From Treponemataceae bacterium (GTDB taxonomy: Bacteria; Spirochaetota; Spirochaetia; Treponematales; Treponemataceae): a stretch of DNA of 12,666 bases. Position numbers and translations under genes: made by a program. Of this stretch, positions 6,234 through 12,602 are shown in pieces; within the stretch, counting starts at the first letter, position 1, and each line of letters starts with the position of its first letter. The notes beneath the pieces are model-generated. The model was not told where the DNA came from. It did no database searches and worked only from the letters and a program-made list of their open reading frames with translations. The stretch is taken from positions 1 through 12,666 of the forward strand of contig JAILRX010000259.1 of the NCBI GenBank assembly GCA_024697985.1, given 5' to 3'.

Positions 6234-6298
6234 CGCAATGTTTGCGAAATATTCAAACGATAAAACTTTATGGTTGACAAAAAAACGTAAACATTGCA
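6234..6298. promoter_or_regulatory. Twin operator-like sites around the HTH-EIIA promoter
   Basis: A 13-bp palindrome CGCAA-TGT-TTGCG lies at 6234-6246. A related copy in inverted orientation, CGTAAACATTGCA, lies at 6286-6298 (11 of 13 bases match after reverse complement). The centres are 52 bp apart, five helical turns, with the first copy upstream of the -35 and the second between -35 and -10. This is the layout expected for a repressor that loops or blocks the promoter. The binding protein is unknown; autoregulation by the downstream HTH protein is one option. Confidence 0.45.
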
Positions 6299-6302
6299 AA
6301 AT
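6274..6302 (+). promoter_or_regulatory. Promoter of the HTH-EIIA gene
   Basis: Perfect TTGACA (6274-6279), 17-bp spacer, CAAAAT (6297-6302, four of six). The predicted start near 6309 gives a leader of about 38 nt with AAAGGA placed 8-9 bases before the ATG at 6347. The spacer contains the second operator-like copy. Confidence 0.55.
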
Positions 6303-6346
6303 ACTACATAGTTTTACAAAACCAAAATCGTTAAAGGAATTAAAAA

Positions 6347-6994
6347 ATGGGTGACGACATCCTGACTATCGAAGAAGTAGCTAAGTACCTTAGAGTTTCA
6401 GAACGAACAGTTTATGATTGGGCTCAAAAAGGTGAAATTCCATCTGGAAAGATTGGAACAGTTTGGAGATTCAAGAAATCTGAAATTGAAAAATGGGTTA
6501 ATGAAAGACTTACATCAGGGCAGAAACCTGTCTCACAGTCTATGCAGATTCAGATAAAGAACATTCTTTCACCTGACCGCATCGTATTTTTAACACATTC
6601 AACAAAGCATGACGCATTGGTTGAGCTTTCAAACAATCTTGCAACAGCTCCTCAGATCAAAAATCATGAAGAACTTTCAAGCGAAATTTTGAAACGAGAA
6701 GAACTTATGTCTACGGCAATCGGACGTGGAATCGCAATTCCTCACGTACGACTTTCTTCTGTAACAGACCTTGTAATGAGCGTCGGTATCTGCAAGAGCG
6801 ACATCATCGATTTTGCCACCCTCGACGATACACCAGTAAAACTTCTGTTCATGATTGCAGCTTCTTACAACCAGCATGCATATTATCTTCAGACACTTTC
6901 CTTTATCAGCACAAAATTAAAGGACAAAGAACTTAGAGAAGCACTTTTGAATGCACAGACTCCACTTGATGCATACAACATTCTCGTAAAATAA
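6347..6994 (+). CDS. Excisionase-type HTH fused to PTS IIA (PtsN-like) domain
   Basis: A 215-residue cytoplasmic protein. Residues 1-55 are a MerR/excisionase-type helix-turn-helix (ILTIEEVAKYLRVSERTVYDW followed by the wing GKIGTVWRFKKSEIEKW), a DNA-binding module. Residues about 70-215 match PTS EIIA of the fructose/nitrogen (PtsN) type: RGIAIPHVRL carries the phosphorylatable His133, and His177 in YNQHAYYLQTLSFISTKL fits the second conserved His. The arrangement suggests a regulator whose DNA binding responds to phosphorylation by HPr-like proteins. Treponemes often keep only partial PTS pathways, so a signalling role is more likely than sugar uptake; that is inference. It has a well-spaced ribosome-binding site, its own promoter with operator-like repeats and its own terminator, so it is probably transcribed alone. 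HTH-EIIA proteins are known in spirochaetes, but the target genes cannot be read from here. Confidence 0.9.
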   Translation: MGDDILTIEEVAKYLRVSERTVYDWAQKGEIPSGKIGTVWRFKKSEIEKWVNERLTSGQKPVSQSMQIQIKNILSPDRIVFLTHSTKHDALVELSNNLATAPQIKNHEELSSEILKREELMSTAIGRGIAIPHVRLSSVTDLVMSVGICKSDIIDFATLDDTPVKLLFMIAASYNQHAYYLQTLSFISTKLKDKELREALLNAQTPLDAYNILVK

Positions 6995-7008
6995 ATTTTG
7001 CTAAAAGC

Positions 7009-7048
7009 AAAAAAAAAGCTGCCTGATTTTTTCAAGGCAGCTTTTTTT
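7009..7048. terminator. Bidirectional intrinsic terminator
   Basis: A perfect 8-bp GC-containing stem, AGCTGCCT (7017-7024) and AGGCAGCT (7035-7042), has a 10-nt loop. It is flanked by an A-run on the left (7009-7016) and a T-run on the right (7043-7048), so it has a U-tract on either strand. It serves both the HTH-EIIA gene ending at 6994 and the convergent transglutaminase-like gene ending at 7077. Confidence 0.9.
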
Positions 7049-7076
7049 ATTTACATCAGTTTTTTTACATCAACCT

Positions 7077-8234
7077 TTACTGGGCAAGTTCTATATTGAG
7101 CCATTTCTGGCTGTCCGACATGCTTTGGGCAACCTTACCAAAATCAACTTTGGCAGTCGTTTCTCCAAGAACATACCACTCATCCCCAACCTGAAGTTTT
7201 GCACCAGGCAAATCCAGAAGAGTTCCCACCATTGCATGACTGTATTCGACAGAAACAAAGAACGTGCTTTTTATATCCATCATGTTGAGCAGAATCGCAC
7301 ACAAAAGACTACGGCTGTCACAATCTGATTTTTCACCTGCAAAGGTTGAAATCAGGTTTTGAAAATCTGAGCCGTCCGGATTTCGGCCATAAGGCAGGTT
7401 TTGCACGAAAGAAAGAATCGACTGAGCATAAACGGCGTCGCAATTCTCTTTTCCAAACGAAAGCGAATAAATTTTAGAGCACAAATCAAAGCAGGCTTCC
7501 TTTACCCGCCCGTACGAATCCCGGTAAATCAACTGATAGAAACGCTGCCAGGAAGAAAACCAATAATCAGTATTGCTGAGCATCTTCAAAATTTCATATT
7601 CACGGTTGATGACATATTCGTTTGCCTCAGCATCAATTTTATCAAACTGAACGGAGGTCGTGACTCCTGATATCGTTACGTTCTTGCGAATTTTCCCCTC
7701 TTTCGGGTAAACAAAACTTGTAACAGGTCCTGGAGTGAAAAAACTTCCGTGGTCGATGAATACGCTGTCGAGACAGGAAAGAATGACGCTTTCAAAAATC
7801 GGATTGTTGCCGGCAGCAGTATAGCCAAGTACAGAAAGGATCTGTTTTTCACTTAGCTGGATGGCAAGCAAATAACCTATGCAAGGCGTGTTTTGAAAAT
7901 TGAACTCCATGTAGGCAATTTCACAAGGATAGTTTCTGTAATCAACGGGGCTTACATCACATTTTGAGCAGGCAAGCTGCTTTGCGGAAAAAGCGATGCT
8001 GTCGCCAACCTTGGAAAATCTTTCCTTTGGATAGACATTGACAATTATTTCAACAGGAATAAAATCGCTGAGGCAGTAATAGCCGGTTTCTGTTTTTTCA
8101 GCCAGATAAAAACCATCCACGAGGTCGATTGCAAAACCGTTTTTTTCATCATGCAATATTTCTGAAAAAATAAGGTTCGGAATAAAAAACAGAATCAAAG
8201 TAAAAATAGTTAAAAATCGTAACCGTTTACACAT
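7077..8234 (-). CDS. Exported transglutaminase-like protein
   Basis: A 385-residue protein with a clear signal peptide (KRLRF, then a hydrophobic run FLTIFTLILFFIPNLIF, probably cut near residue 24), so periplasmic or surface-located. The C-terminal part, about 260-365, resembles the transglutaminase-like cysteine-protease fold: GEKSDCDSRSLLCAILL with Cys305, VEYSHAMVG with His333, and WYVLGETT with Glu358 in place of the usual Asp. These could form a Cys-His-acid triad acting on peptide or amide bonds. Residues 25-225 are a beta-rich N-terminal domain I do not recognise. The start at 8234 is preferred over the ATG at 8240 because GGAG then sits 8 bases upstream instead of 2; the longer frame to 8429 lies antisense to the pseudouridine synthase. 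It is transcribed towards the terminator at 7009-7048. Confidence 0.72.
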   Translation of the reverse strand: MCKRLRFLTIFTLILFFIPNLIFSEILHDEKNGFAIDLVDGFYLAEKTETGYYCLSDFIPVEIIVNVYPKERFSKVGDSIAFSAKQLACSKCDVSPVDYRNYPCEIAYMEFNFQNTPCIGYLLAIQLSEKQILSVLGYTAAGNNPIFESVILSCLDSVFIDHGSFFTPGPVTSFVYPKEGKIRKNVTISGVTTSVQFDKIDAEANEYVINREYEILKMLSNTDYWFSSWQRFYQLIYRDSYGRVKEACFDLCSKIYSLSFGKENCDAVYAQSILSFVQNLPYGRNPDGSDFQNLISTFAGEKSDCDSRSLLCAILLNMMDIKSTFFVSVEYSHAMVGTLLDLPGAKLQVGDEWYVLGETTAKVDFGKVAQSMSDSQKWLNIELAQ

Positions 8235-8254
8235 AAACATTTCTCCAATATAAT
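8226..8254 (+). promoter_or_regulatory. Promoter giving a leaderless pseudouridine synthase mRNA
   Basis: TTTACA (8226-8231, five of six), exact 17-bp spacer, perfect TATAAT (8249-8254), then only 6 bases before the ATG at 8261. A start site 7 bases after the -10 falls on the A of the ATG. The -35 lies within codons 2-3 of the divergent transglutaminase-like gene. No Shine-Dalgarno exists for the plus-strand gene. Confidence 0.75.
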
Positions 8255-8260
8255 TAACGG

Positions 8261-8920
8261 ATGAATTCACTTGAAATTTTATTCGAAAATGACGAAATCC
8301 GCATAATAAACAAACCTTACAACCTTCCGACACAGGGCGGTCAGGGCATAAAAAATTCGGTGGATTCACTTTTGGAAGAACAGCTGGGATGCAAGGCCTA
8401 TCTTGTCCACCGATTAGATAAAGAAACAAGCGGCATTTTAGTTACGGCAAAAAATCCGAAAGCCGCCCAAAAATGGACAGGTCTGATTGCAGCCAAAAAC
8501 GTAAAAAAGACATATCACGCGCTTTGCTTTGGAAAACTCAATCAAAAAGAAGGAATCATCAACGAAAGCATCAGCGAAAAAGGCTGCGTGAAAGAAGCAA
8601 GGACAAAATTCAAGGTGCTTCAAACCTATTCCATGGATGACATGGATTTCAGTCTGATAGAACTGGAACTTGAAACAGGCAGGATGCATCAGATTCGAAA
8701 ACACCTTGCACAAAAAAACTGTCCGATAATTGCTGACGACAAATACGGTGACTTCAAGAAGAACAAGTTCCTCCAAAAAGAACACGGGATCAAAAAAATG
8801 ATGCTCGTTTCCAAAAAGCTTACACTTCCGTCTCAGATGAACATCAAGCCGATTGAAATCCAATACCCTCTTCATTTTCAAGAGGCAGTAGAACTTTTTT
8901 CTAAAATTTCTTATAATTAA
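8261..8920 (+). CDS. RluA-family RNA pseudouridine synthase
   Basis: Isomerises specific uridines to pseudouridine in rRNA or tRNA. The 219-residue protein is a catalytic domain only, without the N-terminal S4 domain of RluC/RluD, similar in size to RluA and TruC. Motif I is the N-terminal ILFENDEIRIINKP. Motif II is AYLVHRLDKETSGILVTAK with the HRLD catalytic Asp near residue 53. Motif III is ETGRMHQIRKHL, where Met replaces the usual Thr of RTHQIR. The conserved start places the ATG at 8261, even though there is no ribosome-binding site; the promoter position suggests a leaderless mRNA. The target uridine cannot be predicted, so no gene symbol is given. Confidence 0.92.
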   Translation: MNSLEILFENDEIRIINKPYNLPTQGGQGIKNSVDSLLEEQLGCKAYLVHRLDKETSGILVTAKNPKAAQKWTGLIAAKNVKKTYHALCFGKLNQKEGIINESISEKGCVKEARTKFKVLQTYSMDDMDFSLIELELETGRMHQIRKHLAQKNCPIIADDKYGDFKKNKFLQKEHGIKKMMLVSKKLTLPSQMNIKPIEIQYPLHFQEAVELFSKISYN

Positions 8921-8924
8921 AGTG

Positions 8925-8968
8925 AGTTTGAAGTATTTCAAACTTAAAAACAAAAATTAAGTTTTTAA
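8925..8968. other. Two overlapping alternative hairpins downstream of the pseudouridine synthase
   Basis: AGTTTGAA (8925-8932) pairs with TTCAAACT (8937-8944) around a 4-nt loop. TTAAAAAC (8944-8951) pairs with GTTTTTAA (8961-8968) around a 9-nt loop. The arms share base 8944. Neither is followed by a long T-run. They could be a weak terminator, an mRNA end stabiliser or part of the control of the following gene. The rest of 8921-8999 is AT-rich. The ATG at 9000 has AAGGG about 16 bases upstream, farther than usual. A possible -10 (TAAAAT, 8966-8971) overlaps the second hairpin. Confidence 0.35.
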
Positions 8969-8999
8969 AATCAATAAATAAGGGATTTCAATTCATATT

Positions 9000-9653
9000 A
9001 TGAAAGACAATGAAATTTCACTCTCGTATCTACAGTCACTTTCGACTGCAGATCTTCTTCTTTTGGCCGATGACTATGGCATCGATATTCCAGAACAGTT
9101 AAACCGAAGTTTTATAATCTCTGAATTATATGAGGTTGCACAAGAATCACTTGCGGATGAATTTGAATCAGAACTTGTAAAAACTGATGCAGTTGTTGAA
9201 AATTCAATGACGCTGCCTGAAACCTACAACGAAACCACAGTGGATTTTGTTCTCAGAACCCCGGCCTGGATTTACGTTTTCTGGGACATCAGCAATTCAG
9301 ACATGCACAACATCATAGCACAGAGAAGTTTTGTAAGACTTTTCCTTAAAATCTGCTTTTGGAATGAAGATGAAGAAAAGCCTGAATATTCATTCGATAT
9401 TTCGATTTCACCAGAAAGCAAATATCAATACGTTTTGATTCCTTCAAACAAAAAGAAAATTTCAATAAATCTTGTTGCCGAACTTTCGGGCAAAAAATTC
9501 GAAAATCTGGCAACATCAAGACAGCTGATGATTCCACAGAGTCGTCCTGAAATCACGTTGGAAAGCCTGGATGCTCCGGTCGAGCCTATCATGGAACTTT
9601 CAGGAATGAAGGAACTGCTGAAATCACAGTATGAATCTCACCGAGAATCATAA
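9000..9653 (+). CDS. DUF4912-domain protein
   Basis: A 217-residue protein without signal peptide or membrane segment, probably cytoplasmic. Residues about 12-48 form a short helical region (STADLLLLADDYGIDIPEQL) reminiscent of Rho-N/SAP/HeH helices, which often contact nucleic acid. Residues about 78-185 match DUF4912 as I recall it: TTVDFVLRTPAWIYVFWDIS, then a beta-rich core and the closing SRQLMIPQSRPE. The function of DUF4912 is not established. The gene lies 23 bp upstream of the GH57-like gene on the same strand, and this gene order recurs in other bacteria to my knowledge, so the two products probably act together, for example in alpha-glucan or cell-surface glycan handling (inference). 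The start site is not certain because the ribosome-binding site is poorly spaced, but no other Met occurs before residue 70. Confidence 0.8.
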   Translation: MKDNEISLSYLQSLSTADLLLLADDYGIDIPEQLNRSFIISELYEVAQESLADEFESELVKTDAVVENSMTLPETYNETTVDFVLRTPAWIYVFWDISNSDMHNIIAQRSFVRLFLKICFWNEDEEKPEYSFDISISPESKYQYVLIPSNKKKISINLVAELSGKKFENLATSRQLMIPQSRPEITLESLDAPVEPIMELSGMKELLKSQYESHRES

Positions 9654-9676
9654 AAAAAAGTTGAAGAGGTTATTTT

Positions 9677-11254
9677 ATGTCGTCTAATTCTCTAATTTTT
9701 CATTTTGTAGCACATAAACCATATTATAAAACAAACAACGAAGACTATTCTTCACAGACGCAAGCAATATTCTACGCCATTTCTCAGGTTTACATGCCGC
9801 TTTTGAACATGTTTGCAAGCCTGGAATTGGACGAAGTTCCTTTCAAGATGGGAATGACAATTTCACCGACACTTTGCGCACAGTTAAGTGATCCAGAAAT
9901 CCAGCAGGGCTATGTTGAATGGCTTGATAAGCTGATTGAACTGGGCGAAAAAGAATGCATCAAAAATGACGGAGACGAGAAAAAACTCGAGCTTGCAAAA
10001 CATTACGTAAAATGCCTTAAGCGCGATAAAATCGACTTTGTTGAAACCTTCAACATGGATTTGATTTCAAAATTCTCTTACTACGCTAAAAAGGGAAATA
10101 TCGAGCTGTTCGCAACAAGCGCAACCTTCTCCTTCCTGCCTCACATCGCAGATTTTCCAGAAGCCGTAAATGCACAGATTGAACAGGGACTTATTTCTCA
10201 CAAAAACTTTTTTGGAATTGCACCGGAAGGTTTTTATCTGCCGCACCTCGGCTACACAAACGGACTTGAAGCAAATCTCCGTTCTTACGGACTCAACTAT
10301 ACGATTCTTGATGCTCAGGGACTTCTTTTTGCAAAACCGGAACCAAGCATGGGAATCTTCTCGCCTGTAAGAAGCGAAAGTTCATTCGCATTCTTTGCAC
10401 GTGACCAGCAGAGCGAAAGAGAAATTTTTGGTAAAAACGGATACATGAAAAATCCAATCTACCGAAATCAGACAAGGGATATTGGATTTGACTCTGACTT
10501 GAACGAACTTTCTGACTTCCTTGGTAACTCAAGTTCAAGAAAAGAAACTGTATTTAAATATTTCCAGCAGAAAAATGATGATTCAATCTATTGCATCGAC
10601 CAGGCCAATGCACAAGTTTTGGCAGACGCAAAAGATTTCGTAGCAAAAAAAGTTGATACACTTGAAAAAGCTTCTGAAATCTGTGGAGGAAAAGACTGCT
10701 CCCTGGTTTGCACTTTCGATGCTGACACTTTGGGCGAAAAATGGTACGAAGGAATCAACTGGCTCGAGCAGGTTTTCCGAGAGATTGCCGCAAACGACAA
10801 AGTTGAAGCTAAAAACTGCTGCGACATCACAAAAACTCAGTATCAGTTTGAAAACGTAAGGGTTGCTTTCAGCTCAGAACAGGGAAACGGCTACGGAGAA
10901 AACCTTCTGACAAACGGAAACGACTGGATGATCCGCTACATGAGGAAAAACACTGAACGAATGATTGACCTTGCCGACAGGTTTTCTGAAAAAACAGGTC
11001 TGAAATCAAGAGCATTGAACCTTGCGACAAAAGAAGTGCTTCTTTCTCAGTCAAGCGACTGGCCTTTGATGATTTATGACAAGACAAATCCTGACTTTGC
11101 AAAGGAACAGTTCATCAAGACAATCAACGGATTTTCTACGGTTTACGAATCTTTGGGATCAAACACAATCAGCACGGAATGGCTGACTAATCTTGAAAAA
11201 GAGCACGATTTGTTCCCTTGGACAAATTACATGATTTTCAGCAAAAAGCTCTAG
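9677..11254 (+). CDS. GH57 branching-enzyme-like protein with altered active site
   Basis: A 525-residue cytoplasmic-looking protein of glycoside hydrolase family 57, closest to the 1,4-alpha-glucan branching enzyme/DUF1957 group. Family landmarks: FHFVAHKPYY (8-17, relatives HAHLPY); PLLNMFASLE...KMGMTISPTL (41-65); TSATFSFLP (147-155); GFYLPHLGYTNGLEANL (185-201, relatives GxWLPECxYxPGLE); YRNQTRDIGFD (262-272); FDADTLGEKWYEG (347-359, relatives FDAELFGHWWYEG); and LLSQSSDWPLMI (455-466). The general acid/base Asp348 is kept, but the nucleophile Glu is His190, the first His of HAH is Val11, the THG-like His is Phe151, and the HWW His is Glu354. It therefore probably lacks normal transferase activity and may bind glucan or regulate a partner. 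The ATG has AGAGG 7 bases upstream. It is co-transcribed with the DUF4912 gene and converges on the UPF0164 gene. Confidence 0.85.
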   Translation: MSSNSLIFHFVAHKPYYKTNNEDYSSQTQAIFYAISQVYMPLLNMFASLELDEVPFKMGMTISPTLCAQLSDPEIQQGYVEWLDKLIELGEKECIKNDGDEKKLELAKHYVKCLKRDKIDFVETFNMDLISKFSYYAKKGNIELFATSATFSFLPHIADFPEAVNAQIEQGLISHKNFFGIAPEGFYLPHLGYTNGLEANLRSYGLNYTILDAQGLLFAKPEPSMGIFSPVRSESSFAFFARDQQSEREIFGKNGYMKNPIYRNQTRDIGFDSDLNELSDFLGNSSSRKETVFKYFQQKNDDSIYCIDQANAQVLADAKDFVAKKVDTLEKASEICGGKDCSLVCTFDADTLGEKWYEGINWLEQVFREIAANDKVEAKNCCDITKTQYQFENVRVAFSSEQGNGYGENLLTNGNDWMIRYMRKNTERMIDLADRFSEKTGLKSRALNLATKEVLLSQSSDWPLMIYDKTNPDFAKEQFIKTINGFSTVYESLGSNTISTEWLTNLEKEHDLFPWTNYMIFSKKL

Positions 11255-11262
11255 TCAAAAAA

Positions 11263-12570
11263 TCAATCAAAAAAGTTTGCCTGAAGGATATCTTCCTGAA
11301 GCTTAAGAGTAGTCTTGGCTGAAGCGATTCCCTTTCGGGCAGGCTCAAAGAACTTATTTATCTCTAGAATCTTCTGCCATGAACTGATGGCCTTATCCAT
11401 GTCTCCATGAGCATAATAATTCAAGCCTTCGCTATAAAGCGCATCAATTACTTTCTGCTGGTCTGCCCTTCCCCCGTCACCAAGACTTACTTTTGCAGAA
11501 ACACTGATTCGGTTTACAGGAGTTGATGATGAGGTCGCATCAAAAGTGTAATTGACGTTGATGTAATATGAATTGATGATGAATTCTGCACCCATTGTAA
11601 AACGAGGACTTGCGCCCCTTAACAAAAAGCCGCCTTCAAGAGCAAAAAAATCAGTACACTGTACCAAAAAGCCTGAACCCAAGGCCCATTTTTCAGAAAG
11701 GCTCGGATTAAAAAGATTTATCGGTTGCTGGAATTCAAAGGAAATGACCAGCGGCATCACAGGCTTATAAGAAAGACCAAATGCAAAGCGGCTTGGAAGA
11801 GGATCATCGAGCTGAAGTCCTGTAGAACCAAGATTCGTAAAGGCACATCCGAAGTTGTTTGCAGAAATACCGATTCTGAAGTTCGGCTCGCGGGATGAAT
11901 AATATTTCCACAGGTTGAAGCGCATCAAGATTCCAAAATCGGCCATAAAGGCAAATGCCGACTGCATCAGACCGGAATTGTCAATCAAATCTCCGGTATC
12001 GTTGTCGGTGTAGTCAGGCATATCGCGGTAGGCACCTTTCAGGTTCAAACCAAGTGCAAGTCCTTTAAAATCATAGCCTGAAAAAAGATTGTATGAAAAG
12101 TTCAGGGTCGCCGTAGTTTCAGAATAATAGTCTTTGGCAACGTCCTCGAAAAAGTCGCGTTCAATAAACTCAACGTAAAAGCATTTTACCTGGGCGCCAA
12201 AACCGAAATCGTGGTGGCGGAAGGCGTAGGAAACAGTATCCATCGAGGCATCTGAAATCCAGGAGTTATGGAAAACACCGAGCTCGGATTCATCGAGGAT
12301 GCTGGAAGCGGCGGCATTGTATTCGATGTAACTTACGTCATCAGCAAGGGCTGTAAAGGCAGAACCTAAGGCCTCGCTTCGTCCGCCACACGGAATGTAT
12401 AGAGTTCGGAAGGTTGTCATACCTTCGTTTGCATCAATCAAGGTTGAAAATGCTGTCGAGAGGCTGTCTATCACCTCTTCGTATTCAAGTGAAAAAACAG
12501 GAAATGCACAGAAAAAAGCTATGATCGGGGTGAGAAAAATTTTAGATATTTTAAAAATTGCCTTTTTCAT
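11263..12570 (-). CDS. UPF0164/PorV-FadL-like outer-membrane beta-barrel with TPR-like tail
   Basis: A 435-residue exported protein. Residues 1-28 are a signal peptide (KKAIFKISK, then a hydrophobic run to VFS). Residues about 45-90 have the family start GMTTFRTLYIPCGGRSEALGS, then AFTALADDVSYIEYNAAA, the pattern of treponemal UPF0164 and PorV-type proteins. Residues 90-360 are alternating amphipathic strands rich in Gly, Phe and Tyr (for example FGFGAQVKCFYVEF, RIGISANNFGCAF), as expected for a FadL-like barrel. Residues about 371-435 (IDALYSEGLNYYAHGDMDKAISSWQKILEI) are a TPR-like helical pair, probably periplasmic. Barrels of this class may transport hydrophobic ligands or aid secretion; the cargo is unknown. 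The ATG at 12570 has AAAAGGA about 8 bases upstream; the longer frame begins at a TTG without such a site. It ends 8 bp from the convergent GH57-like gene. Confidence 0.85.
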   Translation of the reverse strand: MKKAIFKISKIFLTPIIAFFCAFPVFSLEYEEVIDSLSTAFSTLIDANEGMTTFRTLYIPCGGRSEALGSAFTALADDVSYIEYNAAASSILDESELGVFHNSWISDASMDTVSYAFRHHDFGFGAQVKCFYVEFIERDFFEDVAKDYYSETTATLNFSYNLFSGYDFKGLALGLNLKGAYRDMPDYTDNDTGDLIDNSGLMQSAFAFMADFGILMRFNLWKYYSSREPNFRIGISANNFGCAFTNLGSTGLQLDDPLPSRFAFGLSYKPVMPLVISFEFQQPINLFNPSLSEKWALGSGFLVQCTDFFALEGGFLLRGASPRFTMGAEFIINSYYINVNYTFDATSSSTPVNRISVSAKVSLGDGGRADQQKVIDALYSEGLNYYAHGDMDKAISSWQKILEINKFFEPARKGIASAKTTLKLQEDILQANFFD

Positions 12571-12602
12571 AAGCTTTATCCTTTTACTGTAAAACTCACA
12601 AT

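Noticed and set aside
6233..6248. PurR-box-like sequence upstream of the HTH-EIIA gene
   Set aside because: It recalls ACGCAA...TTGCG of PurR sites, but the palindrome is odd-length with a 3-base centre and no purine gene is nearby. I report it only as a generic operator-like repeat.
8235..8429. N-terminal extension of the transglutaminase-like protein
   Set aside because: It is antisense to the start of the pseudouridine synthase and would place about 65 residues before a perfect signal peptide. The ATG at 8234 has a well-spaced GGAG.
8438..8953. Minus-strand open frame of 171 codons
   Set aside because: Antisense shadow of the pseudouridine synthase, with biased composition and no domain signature.
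9677..11254. Annotation as an active 1,4-alpha-glucan branching enzyme
   Set aside because: The nucleophile and several pocket residues appear substituted, so naming it as an active enzyme would overstate the evidence.
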